DNA from: Fimenecus sp964540535
Lineage (GTDB): Bacteria; Bacillota; Clostridia; Oscillospirales; Acutalibacteraceae
DNA length: 64,000 nt
Assembly: GCA_964540535.1 (NCBI GenBank)
Contig: CAZIMO010000007.1
Coordinates: 56,888 to 120,887 of the forward strand
Direction of reading: 5' to 3'
Position numbers and translations under genes: made by a program. Positions 1 through 7,835 of the stretch are shown one piece after another; the first letter of the stretch is position 1; every line of letters starts with the position of its first letter. The notes under the pieces were generated by a model. It ran no database searches. It saw only the letters and a program-made list of their open reading frames with translations, and was not told the origin of the DNA.

Positions 1-59
1 GAAGGCATAGTTTAAGAAAGAGAGGTAACTAAAAAGATGTTAGATATTAAGAGTGAACA

Positions 60-126
60 GAAATAGCCCCCCAAGCCATTAAAAGATGTGTAAAGAAACA
101 TCGGCTTCGGGGGCTATTTCAGTTTT
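60..126. terminator. Strong hairpin, probable bidirectional terminator
   Basis: A 12-bp perfect stem (GAAATAGCCCCC at 60-71 with GGGGGCTATTTC at 109-120) encloses a smaller hairpin (GATGT/ACATC) and is followed by a T-rich run. The gene it terminates lies left of the window. Bases 1-59 contain no ORF that can be assigned; a short frame ending near base 32 may be the tail of a truncated upstream gene, but nothing supports that firmly. Confidence 0.6.
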
Positions 127-208
127 ATTCGCCTGTCGGTAAGTTATATTGTACTTACACACAGTTTTAGGGAGAAAACTTTTGATTTATCAGAAACACC
201 GTCTTTTC

Positions 209-231
209 ATCGCCATAAGGGCGATTTTTTT
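209..231 (+). terminator. Small intrinsic terminator
   Basis: ATCGCC (209-214) pairs with GGCGAT (220-225) around a short loop, followed by a run of T. It would stop transcripts arriving from the left before the convergent DUF3021 gene. Confidence 0.55.
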
Positions 232-298
232 ATTATATGCCGAAAATACAAGGTGAGAAAAGCCAAATCAATATACTCAACTTTTCCCACCTTAAAAA

Positions 299-715
299 TT
301 ATTTCAGTTTAGCATTGAACTTTTTGCTTGCCGATTTAACTGACAAGTAGACAATTCCCCAAATTATGAAATATGTGACTACAAAAATTGCTGTGAAAAC
401 AAGAAGTACATTAAATTCAAACGGTATCCAAGTATTAACCATATAGCAAACCGAATAGCCTATATACAGCGTTCCGAAGTGGCAAAGCAGCGATTTGGCT
501 ATCGGCCAATGCTCAATTTGATTGAACACACTTGCCCCTGCGTGAACAAAGGCAAGCAGATAGGTTGAAACGATTGCAAGCAGTACTTCGCCGCCGTTCA
601 GTGTGAAGCCGCTAACAAATTTGGAAAGTATAAAATACACTATACCAACAACAATCGGTCCAAATCCGCCGAATATTAGTCCGCGGTGCAAAAATTCTTT
701 TACATATTTATTCAT
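299..715 (-). CDS. DUF3021 family membrane protein
   Basis: 138-residue protein with four hydrophobic segments (roughly residues 10-32, 42-62, 72-92 and 103-125) and a lysine-rich C-terminus, the size and topology of the DUF3021 family. DUF3021 proteins are typically encoded next to a LytTR-type DNA-binding regulator and are thought to act as its membrane inhibitor, as in the HdrRM/BrsRM systems of streptococci. Here the partner is immediately upstream (718-1149) with a two-base gap, so the two are almost certainly co-transcribed. The family assignment is by topology and context; the specific signal sensed is unknown. Confidence 0.8.
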   Translation of the reverse strand: MNKYVKEFLHRGLIFGGFGPIVVGIVYFILSKFVSGFTLNGGEVLLAIVSTYLLAFVHAGASVFNQIEHWPIAKSLLCHFGTLYIGYSVCYMVNTWIPFEFNVLLVFTAIFVVTYFIIWGIVYLSVKSASKKFNAKLK

Positions 716-717
716 AA

Positions 718-1149
718 TTATAAACCTAACCTTTCTTTTACATTTTTAAGATTTCTGCGTGATACATAATCAGTGTATCCGTTTTTGAAAACCACGGTCA
801 GCAAACCGCCCACAGACGCTTGAAAGCGTTCAATCCTTTTGATATTTGCGATACAGGACTGATTTATTTTTATAAATCCATCGCTCAAATTCTCTTCAAG
901 CTGATAAATTCTGCATTTCAACTGCAATTTTTCGTTTTGAGAAATTGCAAAGACCTTGTTATTCTCTGTAATAAAGCAATCAACATCATTAGGATTAAGC
1001 TTCACTGCGGTCTTATCGTGATAACCAATCAATTCAAACGCATTGTCATGAACAAGCTGTTCGATTTCTTGAACCAACCGTGTTTTTTCGTGAGCGTAAA
1101 CAAGAACTTTTTCTTCACGCTCTTTATCAATTACAATCTCGAGTTCCAT
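718..1149 (-). CDS. LytTR-domain transcriptional regulator
   Basis: 143-residue protein: a short charged N-terminal part (about 1-45) and a C-terminal LytTR DNA-binding domain (about 45-143), recognisable by the phrase IKINQSCIANIKRIERF, then a G-LLTVVFKNGY strand pair and the VSRRNLKNVKERLGL end. There is no receiver domain, as usual for LytTR regulators paired with DUF3021 membrane proteins. The ATG at 1149 is preferred over one two codons upstream because the GGGAG ribosome site is nine bases away. It precedes DUF3021 in a two-gene operon. A promoter and a 21-bp-period direct repeat lie upstream, suggesting autoactivation. Confidence 0.85.
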   Translation of the reverse strand: MELEIVIDKEREEKVLVYAHEKTRLVQEIEQLVHDNAFELIGYHDKTAVKLNPNDVDCFITENNKVFAISQNEKLQLKCRIYQLEENLSDGFIKINQSCIANIKRIERFQASVGGLLTVVFKNGYTDYVSRRNLKNVKERLGL

Positions 1150-1176
1150 ATGCATATGCTCCCTTCTTGCAAGCTT

Positions 1177-1250
1177 ATAATAACTCTGTAAAAACTTAAA
1201 ATCAATAGGTTTTAAGTGTTCGGTAAAATTAAGAAAGTATGCGGTAAAAC
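1177..1250 (-). promoter_or_regulatory. Promoter of the LytTR/DUF3021 operon with paired direct repeats
   Basis: On the minus strand TTGATT (1200-1205) and TATTAT (1177-1182) are separated by 17 bases. Upstream of the -35 is a direct repeat, CGGTAAAA on the plus strand at 1221 and again at 1242, a period of 21 bp or two helical turns. LytTR proteins are known to bind tandem repeats on one helix face, so this is the likely operator. The exact match to any LytTR consensus was not tested. Confidence 0.6.
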
Positions 1251-1311
1251 ATATTGAAATCTTAATTATATTATGATAGAATTAGAACAATTTTAAGCAC
1301 ATCAGAAAGAT

Positions 1312-1409
1312 GTAGTATGAAAAATACAACGAAAGGAACGATACCATGCATAGAATGTCATTTTTAACGGCATTTTGTGCGATTGCTGTATCGCATGGCG
1401 ATTTTTATG
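1312..1409 (+). repeat. Dispersed gene-start element, copy 1 (before GH43)
   Basis: About 98 bases that recur, diverged, at 25298-25403 and 56444-56545. Shared blocks are AAAATACAAnGAAAGGA, CGATACC, GCATA, TTTTGTGCGA, TGTATCG and ATGGCGAT. In each copy the last three bases are the ATG of the downstream gene. CGATAC and GTATCG flank nested complementary blocks (GCATAGAATG-TC with GGCATT-TTGTGC here), so the RNA can fold into a long hairpin ending just before the start codon. A small ORF (1346-1420) runs through it and overlaps the GH43 start. Confidence 0.8.
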
Positions 1410-1420
1410 CATTTACTTAA
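1346..1420 (+). CDS. Small ORF within gene-start element, copy 1
   Basis: Predicted 24-residue peptide starting ATG at 1346, preceded by AAAGGA at suitable distance, with core SFLTAFCAIAVSHGDF. It resembles the peptides read from the other two copies (FLTVLCANTVSYGD and FLMTFCANSVSHGDS). Its stop lies 11 bases past the GH43 ATG, so translation of the two frames would be coupled. Whether it is translated is not known; the conserved frame is the only evidence. Confidence 0.4.
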   Translation: MHRMSFLTAFCAIAVSHGDFYAFT

Positions 1421-2348
1421 AGTTGACAAAGAACATTATCAGGGTCAGGCAGACCCGTATATTTTAAAATCAAACGGCAGATATTATATCTATGTCACAG
1501 GTCATGACGCAATTTACGCTTACCAATCTGACGATCTTTTTGACGGTTGGGAATACTACGGCGCGGTTATGACGGTTCCGGGGCTTAAAGCCTTTTGGGC
1601 GCCAAGCGTTATTGAGCTTGACGGCAAATTCTATATGTATAATTCAATGGAAATCTACAACGATACACCCGATAAGGGCGGTCACAGAGGCGCTATGCAC
1701 GTGTCTGTGGCAGACAATCCGCTCGGTCCGTTTACAAATACAAAACAGATCTTGCACCCGTTCTCTATTGATTCTCATATTGTAAAAAATGAATCGGGAC
1801 TTTTTATTTTCTATTCTGCAAACCGCTTTGATGGCGATAGAATAGGTACTTGCATTTATGTTGACAAAATGCTTGACCCCTTTACCCCTGCGGGAAATCC
1901 TGTTTTAATGCTCGAGCCTACCCTTGATGAGGACATCTACTGCCGTGACCGCTATAAAAAAGGTCAGCATTGGCACACTATTGAGGGTGCATTCTATTTT
2001 AAAGAGGGCGATTGGCATTATCTTATGTATTCGGGCAATTGCTTTGAACAGCCCACATATTACATAGGCTATGCGAGAGCCAAAACTGATGAAACAGACC
2101 TTACAAAAATCAAGTTTGAAAAATATCCCGATCCCGACACTTATCATCCTGTGCTTAAAGCAAATGAGTTTGAAGAAGGTACAGGCCATCACTCAATGAT
2201 TAAAGAAAACGGTCAGTGGTATGCAATCTACCACGCAAGAGATTACGGCGACAGTCTTAATGCCTTTGACGCAAGAAATGCAAGAATTTGCAAGCTGAAT
2301 GTTAAAGACGGTATTATAGAAGCCGAACGCTACAAAGACCATATATAA
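1407..2348 (+). CDS. Glycoside hydrolase family 43-type protein
   Basis: 313 residues, a single five-bladed beta-propeller domain without signal peptide, so probably cytoplasmic. Family 43 enzymes are inverting arabinofuranosidases/xylosidases acting on hemicellulose oligomers. Visible landmarks are QADPYILKSNGRYYIY near the start (catalytic-base Asp region), KAFWAPSVIELDGKFYMY (blade 2), DSHIVKNESGLFIFYS (pKa-modulating Asp region) and HTIEGAFYFKEGDWHYLMYSG (catalytic Glu). The start at 1407 matches the usual family N-terminus; the frame is open upstream to a GTG at 1377, which would add a MRLLYRMAIF extension encoded by the repeated element. Exact substrate (arabinose- or xylose-linked) cannot be told. 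Confidence 0.85.
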   Translation: MHLLKVDKEHYQGQADPYILKSNGRYYIYVTGHDAIYAYQSDDLFDGWEYYGAVMTVPGLKAFWAPSVIELDGKFYMYNSMEIYNDTPDKGGHRGAMHVSVADNPLGPFTNTKQILHPFSIDSHIVKNESGLFIFYSANRFDGDRIGTCIYVDKMLDPFTPAGNPVLMLEPTLDEDIYCRDRYKKGQHWHTIEGAFYFKEGDWHYLMYSGNCFEQPTYYIGYARAKTDETDLTKIKFEKYPDPDTYHPVLKANEFEEGTGHHSMIKENGQWYAIYHARDYGDSLNAFDARNARICKLNVKDGIIEAERYKDHI

Positions 2349-2391
2349 TGCGAAAAATACGCATACCGCATTTTATATCCCCGCCGACAAA

Positions 2392-2434
2392 AAAGAGCTG
2401 TAAAAAACTTGAGTTTTTACAGCTCTTTCTTTTA
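2392..2434 (+). terminator. Terminator after GH43
   Basis: AGAGCTGTAAAAA pairs with TTTTTACAGCTCT around a short loop and is followed by TTCTTTT. Confidence 0.7.
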
Positions 2435-2462
2435 TGCAATGAGAAAAATACGTAGAATGAAC

Positions 2463-2511
2463 AAATCAGCCCGACGGCGTACAAGAGTACTTCCGAGGGC
2501 TGATTTATTTA
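2463..2511. terminator. Hairpin between GH43 and rubredoxin, bidirectional terminator
   Basis: AAATCAGCCC (2463-2472) pairs with GGGCTGATTT (2497-2506). On the minus strand it lies just beyond the rubredoxin stop and likely ends that operon. Confidence 0.6.
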
Positions 2512-2567
2512 TAGCATAAAACAAATATAATCTTTTCCTTATTATATTTTATGCAATCTATGCTTTT

Positions 2568-2729
2568 TTATATTTCCTCAACGCTGAAATTGTCTTTGCC
2601 TACCCCACAAACAGGACATTTAAAATCATCGGGTAAATCTTCAAATTTTGTACCGGGTGCAATACCGTTGGCTTCGTCGCCGAGCTCCTCATCATAAACC
2701 CAACCGCACACATCACATACATATTTCAT
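2568..2729 (-). CDS. Rubredoxin
   Basis: 53-residue one-iron electron carrier. Two CxxC knuckles, CDVC near residue 5 and CPVC near residue 38, ligate the iron; the intervening WVYDEELGDEANGIAPGT and FEDLPDDFKCPVCGVGKDNF are textbook rubredoxin. The ATG at 2729 is preferred because AGGAGGTGAG lies directly upstream; the frame is open a little further but without a ribosome site. It follows the flavodiiron protein by 17 bases in the same operon and is its likely direct electron donor. Confidence 0.95.
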   Translation of the reverse strand: MKYVCDVCGWVYDEELGDEANGIAPGTKFEDLPDDFKCPVCGVGKDNFSVEEI

Positions 2730-2746
2730 TTGACTCACCTCCTTTT

Positions 2747-3901
2747 TCAGCTTTTGCACAACTCCTCTGCAAGCTCTTCTACCTGCGCAAGGCTATCATC
2801 ATTAAGCGCCGACATAATTCTCACTGTTGTGTCGGTATATGTCAGATTTTTAGAATTTTCAAACATCTTTTTCATAACCTTTGTTGCCGTAGGCGCCCAG
2901 CTTCCGTTTTCAATAAAGCCGACTGTACGATTTTTAAAGCCCCGTTCTGTAAGGTCATTGATAAAATCACGCATAAATGGGAAAATATCTGAATTATATG
3001 TGGTAGTTGCAAGAACAAGCTTGCCATATCTAAAAGCATTTGCCACAGCCTCTGCCCTATCACAGCGCGCAAGGTCATTTACGGCAACCTCACAACCCCT
3101 TGCTTTAAGAATTTCAGCAAGCTTTTCAACAGCTTTCTCGGTATTGCCGTAAACAGAAGTATAGGCAATCACCACACCGTCGCTCTCAACGCTGTAGCTT
3201 GACCATATATCATAAAGATTAAGATAATAACCAAGATCTTTGTTAAGCACAGGACCGTGAAGCGGGCAAATAATCTCAATGTCAAGTCCCGAAGCCTTTT
3301 TAAGAAGTGTCTGAACCTGCATACCGAATTTGCCCACAATGCCTATATAATAGCGTCTTGCCTCATCGGCCCAATTCTCTTGCGCATCAAGCGCTCCGAA
3401 CTTACCAAAGCCGTCAGCAGAGAAAAGAACCTTATCTGCGCTGTCATAGGTCACAATAACTTCGGGCCAATGAACCATAGGCGCGGTGTAAAATGTAAGC
3501 GTATGCCTGCCCAGTTCAAGGGTATCACCCTCGCCCACAACAATGCGATTATCGGCAAAATCAGTGCCGAAAAAGTTTTTCATCATCTTAAAGGCAGCCG
3601 CAGAAGATACAACCTTTGCCGACGGATAAGCATTTATAAAGTTTGCAATATTTGCCGAGTGATCCGGCTCCATATGCTGAACTACAAGATAATCGGGCTG
3701 TTTTTCGCCGAAAGTATTTTTTATATTTTCAAGCCATTCATCAGTAAAATCAGCGTCAACAGAGTCCATAACTGCGATTTTCTCATCAATAATCACATAC
3801 GAATTATAAGACATACCGTTCGGCACAACATACTGCCCCTCGAACAAATCAACCTTACGGTCGTTTACTCCCACATATTTAATATCATTTGTTATTGTCA
3901 T
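2747..3901 (-). CDS. fprA: Flavodiiron protein (FprA-type oxygen/NO reductase)
   Basis: 384 residues. An N-terminal metallo-beta-lactamase-like diiron domain (about 1-250) carries VVQHMEPDHSANIANF, i.e. the H-x-E-x-D-H iron ligands, then MVHWPEVIVTY and a later CPLHGPVL histidine. A C-terminal flavodoxin domain (about 250-384) carries the FMN loop YTSVYGNTEKA. These soluble enzymes reduce O2 to water or NO to N2O and protect anaerobes. Start ATG at 3901 has GAGGTG eight bases upstream; a GTG three codons earlier overlaps that ribosome site and is rejected. The rubredoxin directly downstream supplies electrons. Confidence 0.93.
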   Translation of the reverse strand: MTITNDIKYVGVNDRKVDLFEGQYVVPNGMSYNSYVIIDEKIAVMDSVDADFTDEWLENIKNTFGEKQPDYLVVQHMEPDHSANIANFINAYPSAKVVSSAAAFKMMKNFFGTDFADNRIVVGEGDTLELGRHTLTFYTAPMVHWPEVIVTYDSADKVLFSADGFGKFGALDAQENWADEARRYYIGIVGKFGMQVQTLLKKASGLDIEIICPLHGPVLNKDLGYYLNLYDIWSSYSVESDGVVIAYTSVYGNTEKAVEKLAEILKARGCEVAVNDLARCDRAEAVANAFRYGKLVLATTTYNSDIFPFMRDFINDLTERGFKNRTVGFIENGSWAPTATKVMKKMFENSKNLTYTDTTVRIMSALNDDSLAQVEELAEELCKS

Positions 3902-3987
3902 TATTTTCACCTCTAAATTTTATTTTATACAAATTAAAAGACAATAATCCTGCCGATAAATCGGCAACTATTTCCATTTTTAAAAAA

Positions 3988-5421
3988 CTATATATTAAGC
4001 ATTGCAAGTCCGCCTTCAGAGGTTTCGCGGTATTCGGCGGCAATATCACTTCCTGTTTTACGCATTGTTTCAATTACACTGTCAAGTGAAATTTTTCTTG
4101 TTTCGCTTAAAAAGCTTGCAAGGTTCACAGCATTTATTGCGCGCATTGCGGCAACAGCATTGCGTTCAATACAGGGAATTTGAACAAGTCCGCAGATAGG
4201 GTCGCAGGTAAGCCCAAGATGATGCTCAATTGCGATTTCTGCCGCATATTCAATCTTACCCCGTTTAAGACCGAAAAGCTCGCCGAGAGCCGCCGAAGCC
4301 ATTGCGCAAGCTGTTCCGATTTCTGCCTGGCATCCGCATTCAGCGCCCGAAATTGAAGCGTTTGTTTTTATGAGATTGCCTATAATGCCTCCTGTTGCAA
4401 GTGCCTGTAAAATTTCTCGGTCAGTGTAGCCGTGTTTTAACTGCATATAGTAAAGCACCGCAGGCAAAACACCCGAAGCGCCGCAGGTTGGCGCAGTTAC
4501 AATTCTGCCGCCCGAAGCATTTTGTTCGCTTACCGCAAAAGCATAAGAGCAGACCTCACGGTTTTCACGAGTTTCGGCGCTTTCGCCGATATGCTCCATA
4601 TTATAAAGATATTTCGCCTTTTTTTGCACACCAAGTCCGCCCGGAAGAACGCCCTCATCTTCAATACCGCACTCTATGGCGTCTTTCATTGTCTTCCAAA
4701 CCTCTGCAAGATAGCGCCAAATATATTCGCCCTCGACTTCATCAACATACTGCCAAAGGCGGTATTTTTTTGTTTTGCAGTAAGCCGCTATATCCTTAAA
4801 GGTATTTAAGCTGTACACAGTAGGCTCTGTTGCTGTTTTACTGCCCTCAATCTCAATTCTTCCGCCGCCGATACTGAATACCCGTATAAAATCGGTCTGT
4901 TCGCCGTTTTTATAGGCATAAAGCTCCATTGTGTTTGGGTGGGGGATGTCGGTTTTAAGATAATCAAGCTCAACTCTGCAATGTGTTGGCATTAAGGTCC
5001 GCTCAATTACGGTATCGGTGCAATGCCCCTTGCCTGTTTTTGCAAGCGAGCCGTAAAGAACTACTCTAAATTCATCAGCATTTGGATTTCTGTCTTTAAA
5101 AAGCATACAAGCTTTTTCTGGACCTATTGTATGGGAGCTTGAGGGTCCTCTGCCGATGCGATAAAGCTGATTAAGAGACTCCATTCCATTGGCTTTTTCC
5201 CGTTCTTTTTCAGGCAGTTTCTCATCAAAAAACGAGTCCATAGAAACGCCGAAAAGCTTTGCCATTCGGTGAAATTCTTCCGCAGTTGGTACGCTTTCGC
5301 CGTTTTCCCACTGCAAAATTACCTGTTCGCTTATATTTATTCTTTCGCCAAGCGATTTTTGCGACATACCCGTTTTTTCACGAAGCTCTGTTATCCTTTT
5401 AGAATAAATGTCCCTTATCAT
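3988..5421 (-). CDS. L-serine dehydratase (iron-sulfur) with N-terminal XRE helix-turn-helix
   Basis: 477 residues. Residues 1-65 form a Cro/C1-type HTH (LREKTGMSQKSLGERINISEQ, then WENGESVPTAEEFHRMAKLF). Residues about 80-477 are a complete single-chain L-serine ammonia-lyase with SSSHTIGPEKA, the alpha-part signature PTCGASGVLPAVLYYM and cysteines in SGAECGCQAEIGTA and TCDPICG that bind the 4Fe-4S cluster. The enzyme deaminates serine to pyruvate. The HTH fusion is unusual for a catabolic enzyme and might allow serine-dependent autoregulation, which is inference. ATG at 5421 has AAGGAG upstream; the GTG three codons before is too close to it. The gene is 22 bases downstream of the LRR gene. 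Confidence 0.88.
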   Translation of the reverse strand: MIRDIYSKRITELREKTGMSQKSLGERINISEQVILQWENGESVPTAEEFHRMAKLFGVSMDSFFDEKLPEKEREKANGMESLNQLYRIGRGPSSSHTIGPEKACMLFKDRNPNADEFRVVLYGSLAKTGKGHCTDTVIERTLMPTHCRVELDYLKTDIPHPNTMELYAYKNGEQTDFIRVFSIGGGRIEIEGSKTATEPTVYSLNTFKDIAAYCKTKKYRLWQYVDEVEGEYIWRYLAEVWKTMKDAIECGIEDEGVLPGGLGVQKKAKYLYNMEHIGESAETRENREVCSYAFAVSEQNASGGRIVTAPTCGASGVLPAVLYYMQLKHGYTDREILQALATGGIIGNLIKTNASISGAECGCQAEIGTACAMASAALGELFGLKRGKIEYAAEIAIEHHLGLTCDPICGLVQIPCIERNAVAAMRAINAVNLASFLSETRKISLDSVIETMRKTGSDIAAEYRETSEGGLAMLNI

Positions 5422-5443
5422 AAACGGCACTCCTTTGCCAACA

Positions 5444-6928
5444 TCATACTAAAGCTGCTAATCCGTTTAATGCCAAGTCAAGATAAATTGCATCAAAGCC
5501 GTCAACCGCGCCGTCCTCATTCAAATCACAGCGGTTAAACATAAAATTATCACTTATTGTTTTATTGGAAGATGAAATTTTCACAAGAAGCTCATAATCT
5601 GCCGTATCTACCTTGCCATCGCCGTTAGCATCGCCTTTCAGCGTTGAAGGTCCCATTTCTTTTATGAACAGGTCGAGAATTATTGCGTCAAGTCCGTCAA
5701 CCGCACCGTCTGCGTTCATATCGCCTGCAAGCTTTATACCATCATAGCTTTCGCACATCTGCAAAGAAGAAACCGCATAAAGAATTTTAAGGTCGTCTTC
5801 ATCAAGCATTCCGTTAAAATCCACATCTCCTTTTGTAAGAGCATCAAGATTGATGAAAGGAATGCCGTTCTCATTAGCATATTTTTCAGCAGAAGAACCC
5901 GAATACCCGAAAATTCTTGCGCTTTCATTAGAAATAAAAGCATTATCAGCAATATTTGTTACAGATGCAGGAATTACAGCGTCTTTATCCGCCAAAGCCC
6001 CGCCGATAATACGCGTTGTACCGTCACGCACAAGAGTTTCGTAATTGGAATTGTCGGTTGCTGCAACACTGTTGCCCATATAAAGCACACCGTTCTCCCA
6101 ATTTTCCGAATTATTATAATATTCCGTATTATAAATTGCATTTGAGTTAAAAATTGCCGAGTCTGAAATATCAAGCTTTGCAAGAGAAGTGCAGTCTTTA
6201 AACGCACTGTCACCTATATAATCTGCCAAATTGAGATTTCGCACGCTTTCAAGGCTCGTACAGCCCTCAAAAGCATTACAGCCGATCGTGACTATTGATG
6301 ACGGAAGTCCCACATCAACAGCACCCTTGTTGCCCTTGAACGCGCCGTCAGCAATGACAAGAGTTCCGTATTTTACGCTGTATCTGCCCTCAAGTTCAAT
6401 TTCAATAAGGTTTTTTCCGAGATAAAGATATTCCAAAACGGGCGCCGAAATATCTTCCCAATCCACTAATCCGTCACCGCTGCCGCTGCCTATGCCGATA
6501 TTGCCCGACGATGAACCCGTTTGAGTTTTTTTCAATCGCCAATTTGAAGTATTGTTATAATAAGCTGTGTTGTAAATTGCCTTTTCGCCGATATGAATAA
6601 CTGTTTCAGGCAATGAAACAGCGGCCAAAGCCGTACAATTTTCAAATGCGGAAGCGCCGATGTCTTTTATACCTTTGCTCACCGTTACAGATTTCAGCGA
6701 AGTGTTATTTTTAAACGCACCGTCGGCAATTTTAACAACCGAAACACCGTTTATTTCAGAGGGAACTTTAATATCTGTACCAGATCCTTTATAGCCTGTA
6801 ATTACGGCATAATCATCAATAATTTCATATACATAATCACTGTAGGACAAAGCAAAAGACGGATTAACCGCCGTGAATATACACAACAGTATGGCAATTG
6901 ACAGAAAAATTGAAATTGATTTTTTCAT
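5444..6928 (-). CDS. Secreted leucine-rich-repeat (BspA-like) protein with tandem dockerin repeats
   Basis: 494 residues. A signal peptide (about 1-27, KKSISIFLSIAILLCIF) is followed by BspA/TpLRR-type repeats (about 50-370) of the form IADGAFKNNTSLKSVTV and IGASAFENCTALAAVSLPETV. The C-terminus (about 372-494) holds four calcium-loop segments: GDVDFNGMLDEDD, GDMNADGAVDGLDA, GDANGDGKVDTADY and CDLNEDGAVDGFDA, i.e. two type I dockerin-like pairs. Dockerins bind cohesins in cellulosome-type complexes, and a cohesin-like protein is encoded at 47545-48642. A double dockerin suggests a cross-linking or adaptor role. Ligand of the LRR part is unknown. Confidence 0.85.
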   Translation of the reverse strand: MKKSISIFLSIAILLCIFTAVNPSFALSYSDYVYEIIDDYAVITGYKGSGTDIKVPSEINGVSVVKIADGAFKNNTSLKSVTVSKGIKDIGASAFENCTALAAVSLPETVIHIGEKAIYNTAYYNNTSNWRLKKTQTGSSSGNIGIGSGSGDGLVDWEDISAPVLEYLYLGKNLIEIELEGRYSVKYGTLVIADGAFKGNKGAVDVGLPSSIVTIGCNAFEGCTSLESVRNLNLADYIGDSAFKDCTSLAKLDISDSAIFNSNAIYNTEYYNNSENWENGVLYMGNSVAATDNSNYETLVRDGTTRIIGGALADKDAVIPASVTNIADNAFISNESARIFGYSGSSAEKYANENGIPFINLDALTKGDVDFNGMLDEDDLKILYAVSSLQMCESYDGIKLAGDMNADGAVDGLDAIILDLFIKEMGPSTLKGDANGDGKVDTADYELLVKISSSNKTISDNFMFNRCDLNEDGAVDGFDAIYLDLALNGLAALV

Positions 6929-7042
6929 TTTGCGCAGTCCTTTTTTGATAATAATTCCGTATTTATTGTAGCATTAAACAGTGCCGATTTCAAGATAAAA
7001 AGTAACGGTGGGAGCAAGCCCACCGTCATATAAAAATATATT

Positions 7043-7137
7043 ATGTTTATACAGATTTATTCTTTTGCAAGACAATGTTGCTGAAGCGATGCTGTATCAG
7101 GTATACAGCGAGCTGAGAGCAACGCAGTATTGCGAAA
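7043..7137 (+). repeat. Diverged single copy of the 39-kb tandem repeat unit
   Basis: Bases about 7070-7137 align with the unit at 39207-39490: both share GCAAGACAATGT, a GAnGCGA block, GCTGTAT, GCGAG and TATTGCG followed by A-rich sequence, in the same orientation. A 13-codon frame starting ATG at 7043 ends SFARQCC, echoing the YFFARQC of the tandem copies, but has no Shine-Dalgarno. It lies just downstream of eda on the opposite strand; its stem-loop could terminate that operon. Confidence 0.6.
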
Positions 7138-7144
7138 AAAGAAA

Positions 7145-7801
7145 CTATTTAGATGCGAGCTCGGCACGGGCAAGCTTAATATTTTCTACAAATCTCTTAC
7201 CTGTTTCGGTGATTTTCTTGTAGTCGCCTGTCTTTGCACCTGCGGTGAGTGATGAGCCTGCGCCTACTGCAACTGCACCTGCTTTAATCCACTCGCCTAC
7301 ATTGTCAGCGTCAACACCGCCTGTGGGCATCATCTTTGCATAGGGGATAGGTCCTTTAATATCCTTGATGATTTTCGGTCCGAAAAGGTCAGCAGGGAAT
7401 ACTTTTAATATGTCCGCACCGTTTTCCATAGCGATAAGTCCCTCACGAACAGTCATAATACCGGGCATCATAGGAACTCTGTAACGGTTGCAAAGCTTAA
7501 GAGTTTCAAGGTCAAGCGCAGGGCTTACAATATATTCTGCACCCGAAAGCATAGCAATTCTTGCAGTTGCCGCATCAAGAACTGTACCTGCTCCAAGAAT
7601 AATCTCTTCCGGGGTGTATCTCTTGGCGAGTTCTTCAATAACTTGGTCTGCGTGAGGAACGGTAAATGTAAGCTCAATAGCCGCAACTCCGCCCTCGATG
7701 CAAGCATCAGTAATTCTGATAGCTTGATCAACTGTTTCTGCGCGGACAACGGCTACAATACCGCAGTCTTGAATTCTTGTAATAATTTTTTCTTTATCCA
7801 T
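7145..7801 (-). CDS. eda: KDPG/KHG aldolase
   Basis: 218-residue TIM-barrel class I aldolase that splits 2-keto-3-deoxy-6-phosphogluconate to pyruvate and glyceraldehyde 3-phosphate, the last step of hexuronate breakdown. Signatures: GIVAVVRAE at the N-terminus, GGVAAIELTFT (catalytic Glu), ILGAGTVLDAA, AEYIVSPALD, ILKVFPADLFGPKIIKDIKGP (Schiff-base Lys region) and PTGGVDADNV. Length matches the family. It sits at the distal end of the uxuA-uxuB-kdgK cluster, separated from kdgK by a transposase relic. Confidence 0.93.
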   Translation of the reverse strand: MDKEKIITRIQDCGIVAVVRAETVDQAIRITDACIEGGVAAIELTFTVPHADQVIEELAKRYTPEEIILGAGTVLDAATARIAMLSGAEYIVSPALDLETLKLCNRYRVPMMPGIMTVREGLIAMENGADILKVFPADLFGPKIIKDIKGPIPYAKMMPTGGVDADNVGEWIKAGAVAVGAGSSLTAGAKTGDYKKITETGKRFVENIKLARAELASK

Positions 7802-7835
7802 TTTTATTACTCCTTAATTATAAATACTGAATAAT

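Noticed and set aside
1377..1406. GTG-started N-terminal extension (MRLLYRMAIF) of GH43 as the true start
   Set aside because: It is encoded by the repeated element, has no ribosome site and is not part of the GH43 fold; kept only as an alternative because all three copies share the frame.
4395..4809. Plus-strand open frames opposite serine dehydratase, and similar long frames opposite most genes
   Set aside because: They follow the codon structure of the real gene on the other strand and lack ribosome sites; treated as shadows.
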